A stretch of DNA of 64,000 nucleotides, taken from assembly GCF_026151205.1 (NCBI RefSeq), contig NC_087073.1:17503837-17567836 (forward strand), in the 5' to 3' direction. Positions 36,201 to 51,200 of this stretch are shown here, piece by piece. Numbering within the stretch: position 1 is the first letter of the stretch; each line of letters starts with the position of its first letter. A program made the translations under genes and the position numbers. Below the pieces are notes generated by a model. The model was not told the DNA's origin and did not search any database. It saw only the letters and a list, made by a program, of their open reading frames with translations. The DNA is from Bolinopsis microptera (lineage: Eukaryota > Ctenophora > Tentaculata > Lobata > Bolinopsidae).

Positions 36201-39200
36201 TCAGCCAACCAGGTGCAACAAATTGTCTGCTATGCCCTTCAAAATCTGATGACGAAGGCACGTCTTGTACCTGCTCAGCTGGAGAGACATGGAGTTGGGA
36301 GAATTCTACCAGTGGTTCCTGCAGACCCTGTCCCCAAGGATACTACAGTAACTTAACTGCATCGTGCAAACTGTGTCCATCAGGAACATCCTCTCTTGTT
36401 GGATCTGATCACTGTTTGTGCCCAGCCGGAAGATTTTGGTCCATAGACAGCTCGAGCTGTAAGGATTGTGAAGTTCAGTCTGTTAGTCAAATAGGTTCTC
36501 TTAAATGCATGCCTTGTCCTTCACGATCTAATGAAGACAGGACGTTTTGTGTCTGCTCAGCTGGAGAGACATGGAGTTGGGAGAATTCTACTAGTGATTC
36601 TTGCAGACCTTGTCCTCAAGGATACTACAGCAACTTAACTGCATCGTGCACAATATGTCCATCAGGAACATCCTCTCTTGTTGGATCTGATCACTGTTTT
36701 TGCCCAGCCGGAAAATTTTGGTCCATATACAGCTCGAGCTGTGAAGATTGTGAAGTTCAGTCTGTTAGTCAAACAGGTTCTCTTAAATGTGAACCTTGTC
36801 CAAATGGAACCATTGATGGTACTGCTTGTTACTGTCCTGCCGGATGGATATGGGTATGGGAAGGACTATATCGAGGCTTTTGTAAACCGTGTCCACCAGG
36901 AACGTACAAGACAGAATCGATTTCTTCCTGTGAACTGTGCTTGGAAGAATATGTCAGTCAAGCAGGCAGTTTACAATGCCAAGTATGTCCTCCAGGTTCC
37001 ACCGCCAACTTAATACGGACATCCTGCACTTGTCCATCTGATATGGAGTGGAACTGGCGTGAAAATGGGCTGGGATCCTGTGAGTCAGCTCCTCAAAGTA
37101 ACACACCTCTTTCTGTAGTCCTGATCCCAGTAATTGTATCTATAGTCCTGGCTGTCATCTGCATCTCCCTTGTTGCACTCCTCGTCGTCGAAAGAAGGAA
37201 GAGATCCGGGCAAAGAAATACTCTAACTAGAATTGCATACAACAGGAATGCAGGTGCAGTGATTGTAGAAGATCTACAAAACCCGGTAACTGCAACACTA
37301 AATATCCAAAATGTAAAACCTCAACAGGCTGACGAGTATTCTGACTTGGGTGGGAGTGGAGTCGTTCCATTCTCTGTAAAAGGCAAACAGAATATGGAGG
37401 ATCTGTACTCTGTGCCTTGGCAAAGATCGATACCTGAAGAAGATGGTGTGTATAATACACTGAACCCGGCCCAGTACCACAATGAAAGACCGAGACAGAC
37501 GGAGGATGAAGAGGAGGAAGGAGGCGTCTACACCACACTGGACCACTAAACTGGACTGCTTTTAATGGACTTAGCTTATAGATGCAGACATTAAGAGTAG
37601 TACAATAATGATAGCTTTGAAAACTTATAACCTTACTTTAAATTCTTACTGCGTGATACTACTCAGATCATATTGTTCTGCTGCGGTAATAATGAGTTCT
37701 AAAGACTCAAACATTTCCCTTGATTGTATGTACCATTAAATATTTTTATTTTTTATCTGTGGACTTTAAACTACGTTTTCCCGGCTGATGTCTTTCATTA
37801 TGGGATTCCGATTTAATACCTACTTGGTTACCGGAAATGAATGAATACAAATACAGTAAAACACTCGTAAAGGATTTGCGTTGCCACTCTGAGTATTATA
37901 GTCTGAGTTAAAGTGTGCATGGATTATATTATTTCTTAATCATCCATATTTATTTTTTATAACTGTGAATCTTTTAGAAAAGTGTGTCGTTTAATATTAA
38001 TCTGTTTGTGTTAACTAATTTTGTTACGATATTTGATGTATTTTCATTATATTTACTTTGTACTCTAATTATTTTTAAAGCTTTTACTTGCACGTAAAAA
38101 GTCACAATTATGAAATTCGCTTTACACTTGGTCTGGATATACCGGATTTTGGTCTTTATCGCATGTTCGACCTGAAAGTCAAGAAAAGGAGGACTGGTTA
38201 GAAGTACTTTTCTCCTGGCTAGGATCTCCGCAGTGGGATACAGTTCTCAGTTATGCTGTGTACATGTATTCTTGATTGAACAGGAGGCCACTATCAAAAC
38301 ACTGAACAGGGAAAATGACAGAAGGGAGAAGCAGTCTGTTGTTTGATAAATAACTTATAATCCGCTTAACACAATTAATCGCACAGTTTATAAACGAGTT
38401 CATAAGATGCAGGTTCGGTCTGATTCATACCAGTCGGAAATTGTTGATGCGGTCAGCTCCTATTTTTACCATGATTTTGGTCACGGTTATAGTAAAACAT
38501 TATAGGATCAACGAAAATGGCTTTCAAGTTATCAATGAATTTCAATAATACGAATAAAAATATTTCAAAATATGTAATCTACTTACTGTTTCCAGTATCA
38601 AAGGCTAAGGGCATCCTGTAGATAGAAGTCTTCCCAGGATCAACGAAGTATAAGACTCTGGTATCAGGATCAGCAATAAGTTGTGTGGGTTTGAAGTCTA
38701 GTCTGGTGGACAGAGCATCTTCAGGGTCATTGACTGCAGATCTTGTGAGAGTGTTGTCGCTGATACCAATAGTGTAGATGGTTCGGTTCAACATGTGAAC
38801 GTCGGCTCCGGGCTTTCTCATTGCTGCAGAATATAATTACAATTACACAATCCTTTCACTTTACTTTTTTCAAAAGGTGAATGGAAAATCAGGATATTAC
38901 AGGTAAGCTTCTGCAAAATACCTACCACTTCTCTTGCAGTTGAGTGCATCAAACTGGTTATGCTCCGTATCAGGGATAACCCGTCCATCTGGTCTGACAC
39001 AGTAACATTTAGACTCCCCACACTGTCGGGGAGAGAACCGACCCTTCTTATCGCACTGGGGTCTGGAACTGGAGACACCCTCTAGCAGGTTGGAGAGTAG
39101 GTCACAGGGCTGGTTACTCTGTGCTAACTCGTCTGAAGTTAGATTGGTTATTAAAAGACAAAATGTTTTAAAAATAAAATTAACAATTTTAGATTAAAAT

Positions 39201-42200
39201 AACTCAAACTTGGACCACATAAGCAAAATAAAAAGATGTGTCATTCAGAGATAAAATTGAACTTACCAACTGGTACGATGATGAAAGACTTAGGGCTATC
39301 AGGTAACATAATGTTAGTATTGAGGTTAGGTTTTTGAGACTCGAGGTCAAACTCATGTATCATATTGTCGGCGCTGTAGTAAAGGGATTTACTAGTTCCG
39401 AATATTGGTGAGGTCGCAGCTACTTTAGACGAATTTGGGTCGTTCCTGGAACAAATTTTGGTACGTTAAATAACAAAACGGAAATTAACCATTAATCAAC
39501 CACGCAATTTGACAAAAAGATTATTAAAATCTTTATCGATGGTGAACTAGAAAGTCACACGTACCTAAAATTCATGCTATTATCAGAGGTCCCCAGCTGA
39601 CCATCTCTAGTGAAGAAGACCCTCCTCTCGGGATCCACTGTGATCCTGCCTACTTGAGCAGGTAGATTGTAGAGGGTGGATGGAGCTACAGAAGCAGTGG
39701 GAAATAGACTCTTCACTTCGTCTCCTTCAATCCAATACAGCATGCTGTGGCATGAGTATTGGAAATTAGTGACAAAGTAGTAAAGAAACTTAAATGGGGT
39801 ACAATTGTTGAAGCTGATCATATTATTGATCAAAAGCTTCAAATACTTAATTTCACTTGTAAGATAACTTAACAATGTCAAGGTATTTCAGAATGCTAAC
39901 CTGGACTGTGGTCGGTAGATAAGTTGCCTGGGACTCTTCAGGTCGGTCACCATAGATTCTGGCTCATTGCCAGGTGTCACCTTCATTAGAGAGTTCTTGG
40001 CATAGTCCAAGTAATATATCACCTTGTCCTTGCTGTCGATAGCCAGTCCTGATACCTTTCCAAGTCCACTGGCGATTGTTACTGACATTGCTGAGGTAAC
40101 AAGCATTAAGTGGTTTACAAATTGGAGCTATGAGAATAATTTGAAACTGCTAGAATTGGTGTGAAGACAAAAAATGTTGTTAAAATTTACCTGCAGGAGT
40201 GTCGAATGAGAGAGGCTCCCTCACTATTTTCCTATCACTATCCGTAGTATAATACATCATCAGAGACATAAGATCTACTGCAAGATTATTTGCTCCAGGT
40301 CGGGTGATAATAGCTCTTGATCCATCGTCAGGGTCGAACAAGTTGATTCTAATAATCTTGTTCCCCGCAGTATAGATAAGATATTTAGTGGATCTCAGTT
40401 TTGACTGAGCAGTTTTCCCTGGTTTGTAAGGTACAAAGTCTACACCTTCACTCTGAATATCCGGCAGTCGAGAGGCATCACCACGGTTTTCTGTGTCTTG
40501 AACTAGAGCTGCGGGAAACGATGTCAGACTTTCTCCCGAGGAAGCAATTCTAACAATAGTATTAACTAAAACAGTACGACATAATTTTCAATCGTCATTG
40601 TAATTTAAGTTAATTCAGGAGTTGGAGAATGGGGGCGCGTTGTGAAAGCCACCGTAAGGAAGGCTTACTGTCGACGCCGACCAATCAAAAGAAGAATTTA
40701 AGTTAATACTACTTACGAATAGCAGTTGGATTGAGTCCAGATACAGGATCGTCTGATTCCCTGATGAGAGTTGATCTACCAGACCTGGGTGAGAAATTGA
40801 ATATCTTCCTGCCAGTAGCGTAGAACAGCTGTCCTCGCACCGCCTTGATGGCTGTGATCGGTTCCTCTGTTGTCATAACAGTCTGTGCTTCACCTCCTCG
40901 CTTGAAGCGCTGAATTCTGTTCCGCTGAAATTATAAACTCTTAGATTCGCTGTCGACAACCGAGTATGAATATTAAATACGGCAAGTCTAGCCAAGGATG
41001 AAGAATAATGGCATGAAAAAAGCTCTTACTGGATATGAAACTAAAAATATACATTTATTTATATCATTGTAACTTATTTACTTCGGCGATAAAGTAGGCA
41101 TCAGTTTTGGGACTGTAAGTGAATAGGTCAGTTTGTTGTACTTGCGGGTAACCAGTTACTCTTTTAGGTGTTTTCCCCTCATCGTCACCCTCGAACAGGG
41201 TAAAGTAAGGTCCCTCTCCTTCAGACCAGATCAGCTTATCACCTTTTAATTTAGAATGGATATTTAGCAAGAATATTCGTGAATGAATTCATGTATTGAC
41301 GTGTTGAATCATATTTTTCTCCACAGATTCGTTGGCAAGCTAACATTCGCTGCAGTTTAGCTCTTTTAAACTTAAGAAATAATCAAAAACAAACCTCCTG
41401 GAACTAAAGTGAGCGTCATGGGAAGGCCTCTGTCTTGATAAATCTTCTTGGGTCTTCGGGGTCCAAGTAGGTAGTCAATAGTACTGATTGATCCCTGTAG
41501 TTATTATATTGTGTTAACAGCCTTGAGTTGTTTCTTAAGTTCTACCTTGATCTGCACAAATACCAATCGTACTTCTGAAGAATTCTATTTAGAATTGAAT
41601 AGATATCTCATTAAAAATCAATATGTTTTTATAAAACACATAAATGTTAATTTGACTGCATTTACCTCTTGAGGGTCGGACCAGATGAGCCTTTGAGTAT
41701 GGGGGTTGTACTTGAGGTCTCCCAATTCAGCTACAGTTACCGGCAACTCAATAGATGCATCTAGGGATGAAATAATTAGTATTCTTCTTAAAGACACAGT
41801 AGTTAGGACAATATGTAAAACATTGTCCAACAGCTCTATAACTCAGCAATCTATTGCCGATACCACATGTTACTTAGCAACTATAGCAATCAATTGCCGA
41901 TACCACATGTTACTTAGCAACTATAGCAATCAATTGCCGATACCACATGTTACTTAGTAACTATTTTGAGTTTACATAGCAGGAAATAAGAAATTTAGAA
42001 ATTACGTATAATGTGACATACCGATTCCACTTCTCTGTTTGTCAAAATTTGCAGGTTCCTGTTTCAGTTGGTATACGTCCCCTTTCCTTTTGAAGTAATA
42101 CATGGTATTGGAGGATCTGTCCACCGCAAACTTAGAAGCGTCTTGTCGAGTTAATGAATCTGAAATAAGAGAATTTATATTTATAATAAGAGATGTTTAT

Positions 42201-45200
42201 TGTTTCAAGAGTTCGAGGCGGCATAATATGGCCTGGTGAAAGCATCAGTCAGAATTAACGTATTCCAGAAGTTAAACAATAAAATAGCTTACCAGGTTTA
42301 TCTTGATTCCTAAGAGGTAGCCTTGTAACTCCTGAAGGAATTCTGGAATATATAAATGGCTGAGGTCTCTTGACTGGTCTTTGTGAGGACGCTGTGGTGA
42401 AGCTGCTGATAGGGAAGCGAGTTTGAACGACTGGCTTGGGAGCATCACGCCGCAGGAGATCAAACTTCATTACCTGTGTGAGACGTCTTGTTAGTAGTGG
42501 CTTATATTAAGTAGTGGCTTAATGTAATACTGAAAATTGTTTTTATATCACGGGTGTCTATGATTTTTCCACTGTGCAGTAGACCTACGAATTGAATTAG
42601 ACTTTTACTTACAAAACATGTTTAGGAAACATGTTTAAATGTCTCAACTTACATTAAACAGAAAACGTAACAAAATAATTTTTTTGGAATACAAAGATCT
42701 TTTTTTCTCTATTCCATAGTTTTAATGAGTGTATATTTAGTATTTACATATTATAGTTTATTTAGATTTCAGATCAGGAATCAGGTAAATCTTAATTTTG
42801 ATTGCTTTAATTTAGCGTGTCTACTTATAATTTAACAAATAAAAAATATATATATTTACCGTTCCACTGGTAGTTTGGAAGTAAAGAGTGTTATCAGGTC
42901 CAGACCAAATAGTTCCTCTTCTTATCCCGCCCTCAAAATCTATTAGTTCTGACATTCTACCGTCTCGGTCAACACCCCTGATAATTCTACCGTCCTTCAG
43001 TACATATCTTTTGAAGGAAGTCGAGCGGGAGACTGGCTGATCAGTTAAAGTCACCGACTCAAGTTCATCTCCGTGGACACTACCTCGTTCCAAACCACCG
43101 TCACCCTTAGTCCAGTACAGTTTCCTAAATATTACAGATTATGGACCTCATGATTCAACATGCGACCAGGAACATCGACGATAAGTGATTTATAGTTTAA
43201 TCATGAGACCCCTTACAACTTGCTGGATACAGCAAATTACAACAAAAAGTTGGTACTGGTCACCTCCGAGGTAACTTACCTCGTTGATCTATCAAACGAC
43301 AGCTCAGTTGGACTATCTAGACCCCTGAATAACACCTCTCTGTCACCGTTACTCAAGCGCTCTATCTTATCACCACTGTCAGCCCAGAAGACTGTGTCTG
43401 TCTCTGGATCCACCACCAAGCTGCGGATCTCAGCAGAGGGAAGACGCACCAGAGTAGAGGGTTCTCCTTCCACAACGTCACCCATTTTTAGATAAGTGGG
43501 CTCCATCATGATGGCCTTACGGTCAGGGGACAGGTAGTATAGTTTTCTGTTCAGACTGTCGACGCTTAACCTGTAATTATATATAATAATAGTATATCAA
43601 TATACTTTTAACAGCTAGTTCTAGTAAGTTCTAGGACAAAATAAGAAAATTATATTCGAAAATCAGAACCTAGATGAAGGATCTGATATAACTGTGCACT
43701 TTGCAACTACGGTACTACCATCTCCACAATTTACAGTAAAATAGAGTGTCTTACTGTGTAATGTTACCATCTCCACAATTTACAGTAAAATAGAGTGTCT
43801 TACTGTGTAATGTTGAGTCGAGGGAGTACTTTACTGCTGGCTGGATTATCCATGTTGTAGAACCCAACTCCACCATCACTCGCATATATTGCGTAGGTCT
43901 CAGGCTCTGATTAATAAAAGTGTTGTAAATTGGGGATCCCATTATGATTTGGTCATAGTTTTTATAGCTAATTGGGCATTAGTATTTCATTAGTATTTCA
44001 TTCATGTTCTCTTAATGTTGTCTTAATGTTTTATTTAATGTTGCCTTAATGTTGTCTTATTGTTGTCTTAATGTTGTCTTATTGTTGCATCGGTGTTCGT
44101 TCTTGTGACCAACGTACTCGGTTTTGCTGGGAAATTAGCGTCCCCTCTCAAAAAGCTGATTCCTGATACGTCATCTGGTAAAGGTATACTCTTTAATACT
44201 TCTGATGTGGAGGGATCGTAGTATTTAGCGGATTGAGCGTCCTTGTTGTAATAGTAAAACTTTCCACCAACCACTCCTAGCTGGGGAGACGATCATGAGC
44301 ATGATTAAGACTTTAAACTTGCAATTTATTCATAAATTGAGTTGATACGAGTTTCAATTCATTGTGTCTATAAAATTATCCTCGGGATAGATATGTATGA
44401 ATAATTGCTAATAATTGCTTGGTTACGATGCAAACCTGCTGTATGCTGCTGTCCGTAAGAGGCTCCTTGAAAACGATATTTTTACGTTTCATAGCAACTT
44501 TATACAACTGCTTGTTGTCGGAGCTGACTACATAAATGTAGCTATCCTTGATGATGAGACTATTGTCAGAACTGACATCAGTTGGTAATTTAGCCAATAT
44601 TCCAGGTGTCTCTCCGTCTACTGCCCTCATCAGACTGTTATCATCTTCTATCCAGAACAATGCTCTGGAAAAGATATTTTACCGTCAATGTTAGGATCTT
44701 AACAACAGACCAGTCATGGACATTGGACCTGGCTAACCAAGCGAACTCACAGATTTTAATATCTAGCTTTTGAGGAACCGATGTTACGGATCAAAACCAA
44801 CATAAATATTAAACTTTCAACTAACCCAGTTTTAGAGCAAGACACAATGTTCCTAGCACTCTCCCTGTTCTTATAGAGCGTGGTCAGCTTGTTTCCATTG
44901 GAGTCCGTGAAGAGGACACTCTGATGTTTCTTAAGCTCTGTCCAATAAACTCTCCCATAAACGGGGTCGAAAGTTAAACCGCTGATCCTCTCATCAACTC
45001 TTGCCACCAACATCACAGGTTTGTCTGGAATATAACCCATTAATTTCAAGAAGTGACGTCACGTATCAAACAATAGCATGATCACTGATAGAAGGTTAAC
45101 GAAGGATCAGGATGACTCACCGTCCTTTTCTCTGAAGATGGATTTGATCCCGTTGGTCTTCTTAACATAGTACATAGTCTTGGTTACCGGATCAACGGTT

Positions 45201-48200
45201 ACGAGAGATACGTCTTCTCTTGACAAGGACGTTCTGTGTGGAAATAGATGGTTACTTGAGGGTGGCTATTTGTATAAAAATAAAATTCCATGGAAATAAG
45301 AAGCTACCGCTAATGATACAATAAGATACAATCGACATCTTTTTTCTTCTCAAATTTGAACAATAAAAAAGTCAACTTGTAATGATCTTTACTAAATACT
45401 GACCTGTCGGTGTCGTCATTCATGTTTTGTTTCACGATCTGGTTTGGTCTACTATACATAACATACATCGGGAACGAATCTGAACAAATTTCATTGTTAA
45501 TGGCCATGCTAACAAGCATTGATAATTGATACACATCAAAATTGATATATATCGATATACGGCGAACTCAGCTAGAAATGAAATAGGTTTGTCTAACCAC
45601 CACATCATATGACTTACCAAGGCGTCTGTTATTAGCAGGAATGTAACGAGACATTCCTTGTCTTCCAATTCCTGGTACTCTTGTGAAAATCTCACCCGTC
45701 TCCAAGTTGTAGGATTTGGTGCCCTGGGAAAGGAGAAATCACTGCATTGACTTCATTATGCGAAGATTTATAAAATAAAATGGACCCGTTTGTAGAACCG
45801 ATAAGTCACCTTAGTATAAGTAGCAAATAATCGCCACATGGCACATGTGCTTGTAAGTTTGCAAATACTTACAATTTGGGTGATGGTGAAAGTAGCATGA
45901 GTGGGCTGCTGATGCTAATGATGCTGGATAATGGTGGTGCCGAAAAACCAATGTCTGAAGTGTTGCCATTGATAATACTTGATGAATGATGCGGGTCAGT
46001 TATAGGTGGACAGTCTTTTTCAAACTTGAGGACATGGAGAAAAACTACGTCGGACGTCCCAACGGAAGACAGGTCTATCGGATGATTGAAATCGAGAATT
46101 ACTACAGTTACTGCATGCAGCCCTTTGCAGTTTGCACCCCATTTGAAAAATTGGTCCACTTTGCCATGGTGCATGTGATCGAGGGATTATAATTTTGGAG
46201 AATGGATATTTTATTTTTCAATGAATATTATTATTATAAAATCCTTGTAAAAACCGTATAATCTTCTCCACGGTTATCTTTTCCTGGTAATCTCTATAAC
46301 GAGAAAAAAATAACAGCGATGGCTTTCTATAACGAAAAGGTTTGTTAAGTAGGAAAGAAAAATATACATTTCTTTCCTACTCTCCTCTTTAAAATGTTAA
46401 ATCTTACCTCAGTATCACTGAAGATCAGTTGGTTACGTTTTGCCAGTAATGAAGTTATCGGGTGCCCGTGTCTGAAGACATCACTCTTCATCCTTCCACT
46501 TCCGTCTAATCTGGTGACCACTGTACCGCCGGACTCAGAGTCAGGGAAAGCAACGAATAAGGTATCAGACAGTGGGTCGTATGATAGAGCTGTGGGCTCC
46601 CCCCGGTCGTAAGTGGTGATGCTCTCGTAGTATGTAGTATCCAGATCACCAACATACAGCTGTCTGTCTCCTGACCAGAACAGCCTCCTGAAAATTACTT
46701 TAGATCATGTACTTGGTAAATAACTTGATACCGATCACGAACAGTCTTTTAAAAGTTTAAATAAATGTGACAGTTTTGTGGTAAACGGAGAAACGAGAAA
46801 TAAACCTGCTGTTGAGATCAAGTGTCATTTTCTGGGGTTTTTTGACACCGGAATATAAAGAGCTGGTAACTCCATTCCTTATGTTAACCCTTTGAATGGA
46901 TCCTGAGTTGGGCTCCGTCCAATACATCACGCCTCGGAGTCCATCAATAGAGTAGTCCCCTATCTCTTCTTGATTAGAGACCATCACACGTGATACATCT
47001 GAGGACAATTTACTATCATTAACCTGATAATCCGATTAGATGCCAAGAGTCCCTGATCTTAGGGATTGAAAGGTACTAAAAATCTAAAATGACAAGTTCA
47101 AATACCTGAATCAGCATCCATATCTGCAGGCTCAGACACAATCTTTCGTCCATCTAGTACATACATAATATTTCCAGTTAATGAGTCAACCTTCACATTT
47201 GAAACTCCCTCTCTCGGGAGTCGGGTAACTTGATCTGGAGAGTTGACTCCTCGTTTCACGATGGATTCATCCTCTTGGTACACATGATATTCGGGTTTCA
47301 CTGAAACATATGGCCCGCGTCAATAAAAGAACCATGTTAAGGAAGCAACGTGAACAAGTATAATAATGTGAGTCTGTAACATTCTTTGAAAGTTTGAAAG
47401 CTCAACTGGAAATAAATTTCCGATGTGACGTTGGTGATATGTTTTCTTGGGTAAATTTCTATTGATCACGTTTGATGCGACAAGGAAAAGGCTCTTATCA
47501 GGAAAGGAATTATTCAACGTTTCAATGTGACAACATCGTATTCATGATCTCAAATTATTTGTTATATAGTAGTGTTGAAAGTATTAAAATATATATACTT
47601 CGTTTTAGCTGTCTGTCTCGTGCCCCAAGACTGGAATATCCTAAAGGCCAAGAACGGCCAGGAGTTGAAGGAACAGCAAAAATCTGTCCTGATACAGGGT
47701 TGTAAGATTTGATTGAGGGGGTGTAGTCGCCACCAAAGTAGAGGTTTCTATTTCTGAAGATCAGACCAGCTATGCCGTTGCTGTCTACCGCAATAGTTTC
47801 GGGTACCTTAGATCCTGATCAGTGAATAACCTTAGAATTAACCAAATAAAGCATTAAAAAAGTGATCGTAAATTATCGAGATGACATTTTCTATCAAATA
47901 CAACTGTCAAATCATAATATGACCAAATACAAATTTCAAGTAAAAAGACACATGCCAGATGTCAAAGCAATGATATTTGAATTTGAAGTTTAATTAAAAA
48001 CCTGTTGCTAGTCGCTTTACAAGCGTGTTCCTCTCATCAGTATAATAAAGAGCTCCTGTCACCGGGTCAACAGCCATAGACGAAGGCTTTGTTGCCGGGG
48101 AAACAATAAAACTAACTTTTCCAGAGGAAGAAACCTTAGAGATCTTGTTTGGGTAACTGTTGTGAGATACATACACATCACCGGTCGAAGGGACTACTGT

Positions 48201-51200
48201 TAGTGCAGTAGGCTCAGAGAAATCATCAGACTCGACCATCACTTTCATGTTGTTTCCACTATAGTCCATTTGAGAAAGAATCCCAGATTTCGGATCCGAA
48301 CAGTAAATCATGTTGTTTGCGACAGCGATTCCATAGACTGAGCCATTGTCCGAAATTTTAACCTTTCTGGCGTCTGAAAAGTTATGATGTTATTATTAAT
48401 CAGAACCGTTTACTTCCTGAAGTCAGTGAGAAAATAAGGAAACAACAAGATATTCAACGTCTGCGAAATTACATGAGCTGATTCAAACCTGGATTGAGAA
48501 GATTCATCCGGAAGACTCCTTGCTTCGTGGAGAAGAACAGTAAACCACGAAGAGTATCAACGGAAGCTGCCAGGGGTCTCTCAAGAGGAACATCTGTAGT
48601 CTGCCCACTTTTCAAATTAGTCATGGAAACTCCCTTAGAGTTCATTGAGTACACAATAGTTTCTGGGGCTGAAGTGTTTTAGTTGTAAGATAAATTAGTG
48701 TGCAAATTGCAAATTGCAACTTTCGTTGTCACATTTTTGAAGCTTGAAAGAGTATAACAGATGAACAGAGGAACTAAAATTTTGAAAGTAAGTAATATAA
48801 ACCTGGTTTGGGGTACTTGTTTAAGTAAGAGCTTGCCACCTGAGCCTCAGAATCGGGCAGGAAAACACTTCTTTCTTTATCTGCAAACACAAAACGTCTC
48901 ACTCCGGGTACCCCGAACACAGAATAGAGCATGGAGTTAGGTACAAGCTGGATACTCGTGATAGGACCATCAGAAGAGAACAATTCTATTACTTCATTCC
49001 TTTTCTTCGGATCGATATATTTTACAGTGTTTTGGTCGATGAAGTAGAGACGGTTAGTTTTGGTGCAGAATGTTAGAGGTCCACTGAGGTTGACATCAGG
49101 GTACATAGCAAAGCGTTCCTTGTTATCCCCATCTTTGTCTCCACGGTATATCACTGTGTTCATCTTCTCTCCTTCGTTCCAGTACAAGTCTCTGAATTAG
49201 ATTACTGATTATTTAAAAAAATTTGAAATCCAAAACATTGCCTGCAAGACACAATTGTTTTCCTATAATGATGGGCTTGATCACGTTATGAATTTAAAAA
49301 TAATGGAAACAACAATGTTTCCAAAAAAATCTGAACGAACCCTGTGTTTTTATCGAATGCAATATATAGAGGTCTGTCGGGACTTCTGTACAGTATCCTC
49401 ATGCCATTGTTCTTGATGTCGTATTTGTAGATCATTGTTCCGGACACCAAGTACAACATACCCTCACCATAAATAACATCACTAATACGCTCCTCACTAA
49501 CGAGTGTGGGTGTATCCTTTATTGATGCTGAAAAGGGAAATATCATTTCATTTTGTTATAGCCTGTTGGACCAGTTAAGGGACTGAGTCCTTTTCAGAGA
49601 GCAAAATTTTGTTATCGGTTCTACGATTTAGTCTCAAATAGTAATATGTTGGTAGCCATTAAGATAACTGATTTGGTCTGTAGGTATTTACCTCCTCGTC
49701 CGATCTGACGCTTGTAAAGATATCCGCTCTTTGGAGCTATAAAGTAGATTGTGGGGGTCCCTTCACTGCTGGGCACTACCGCAACACTCTTTGCTCCAGA
49801 ATCTTGTAGCCCCAGGGTACTGAAAATATAATCCAGGTTTCCTAAATCTGTTATCGTATGATAAAGAAGCGTACAACTTCAAAAATGATAGAAAGTTATA
49901 TTGGACAGACATTATTGATTATGCTGAAGGTCGAAATTCGATTGATTCAAGTCATGATGAAACACCCTCTCAAAGTTACAAAAGCACACAAACCGTGAAG
50001 GATTTGTAATTTCAGCTTCAGAAATTGAGTCCTGGTCAGCTAATAAGACGTAAGAAGTAGGAGAAGGGGAGGTAGAAGAATAGTATATATCAAAACCAGA
50101 GGGGAGGAAGTCGAGCTTCATAACAACAACACTTTCTCTAGCTTCAGGGTCGTAAGAAAACACCTGGAGGGTAACTTTGAATAAATCTAAGCACAAAATA
50201 AACATGATTCTCAAACGAGATCAAAACTCGCAGACAGTTCATGATTATCGAATATTGTAAGTTATAAAATTGAAATTGTCGCAAATGAAATATCTTTCAA
50301 AAATAGCATACCTCGTTGTTTGTACATGTAAGATAGATTTTTCCCCCTTTAGCAAACATATCCGTAATTGGATAATCAAACATCGCAGCGGTTCTCACCA
50401 AACCTAAATTTTGAAAAGTTGGTGCTTGCTGACAGTATCTGGATATTTCTCCAAAGTAACAAGGAAGAATATTGTCATCAAACTTACCAACAGATGGGTT
50501 AACTTTCTTCAAAGTTTTCTGGTCTGCATCGGTAAAGTAAAGATACCCGTCACTAGGATTGTACTCCACCAGATTAGGTTCAGTGACTATAGGACTAGAA
50601 AGGAGGACCTTGTAGGTTTTCTTCTCCATGTCTCCGAGGATAACCCTAGCTTTTTTATCCTTCCCTTCGGTCCAGTAGACCATGCTGAAATGAAAGTTTA
50701 AAGTGTGTGCAGGTACTGAGTGTTATTGATAGCAAACACAGTTTACGATAAATACACAATTATAACAGGTTGTGACAGAAGGAAAATTAAACTTACTTGT
50801 CGTAGGCAGTTAGTTGTCGAGGGTTTCGTAAACCAGTATAAGCTTTGACTTTATTTTTAGGGTTCTTCAAGTTTACTCGGAAAATCTCGTTCGAGATTGA
50901 ATCCAAGAAGTACAGTTTTCCATTTATGGAATCCAAGGAAAATGCACTAATCTGGTCAGAACTCACGACTTCAGTTTCTTCTCCTGAATGAATGGTATTT
51001 CAATAGATAAAATATCAAATCAAAATCCGGTAAATTTATTAATTTGGTAGTGAAAGTCTTTCGACCTTGAAACCCATTTTATACAACAAAATTATATAGC
51101 ACCTACCGTTTTCAGATATAGGTCTTTTGTAAATGATGTTGCCTCGCACATAGTAAAGCATGCTGCCAACAGCATCGACCTGAATTAAAATTACTTAAAC

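Noticed and set aside
24595-38586. Two separate giant genes, one on each side of this interval
   Set aside because: The right part has no final exon and the left part no start exon here; phases and the propeller blade order continue across the gap. Kept as the main alternative until cDNA is seen.
41845-41964. CRISPR-like array
   Set aside because: Three contiguous 40-bp copies without spacers in an animal intron; a plain tandem repeat.
45869-46192. Open frames on both strands in intron 35
   Set aside because: No splice sites in phase with the neighbouring exons and no recognisable domain.
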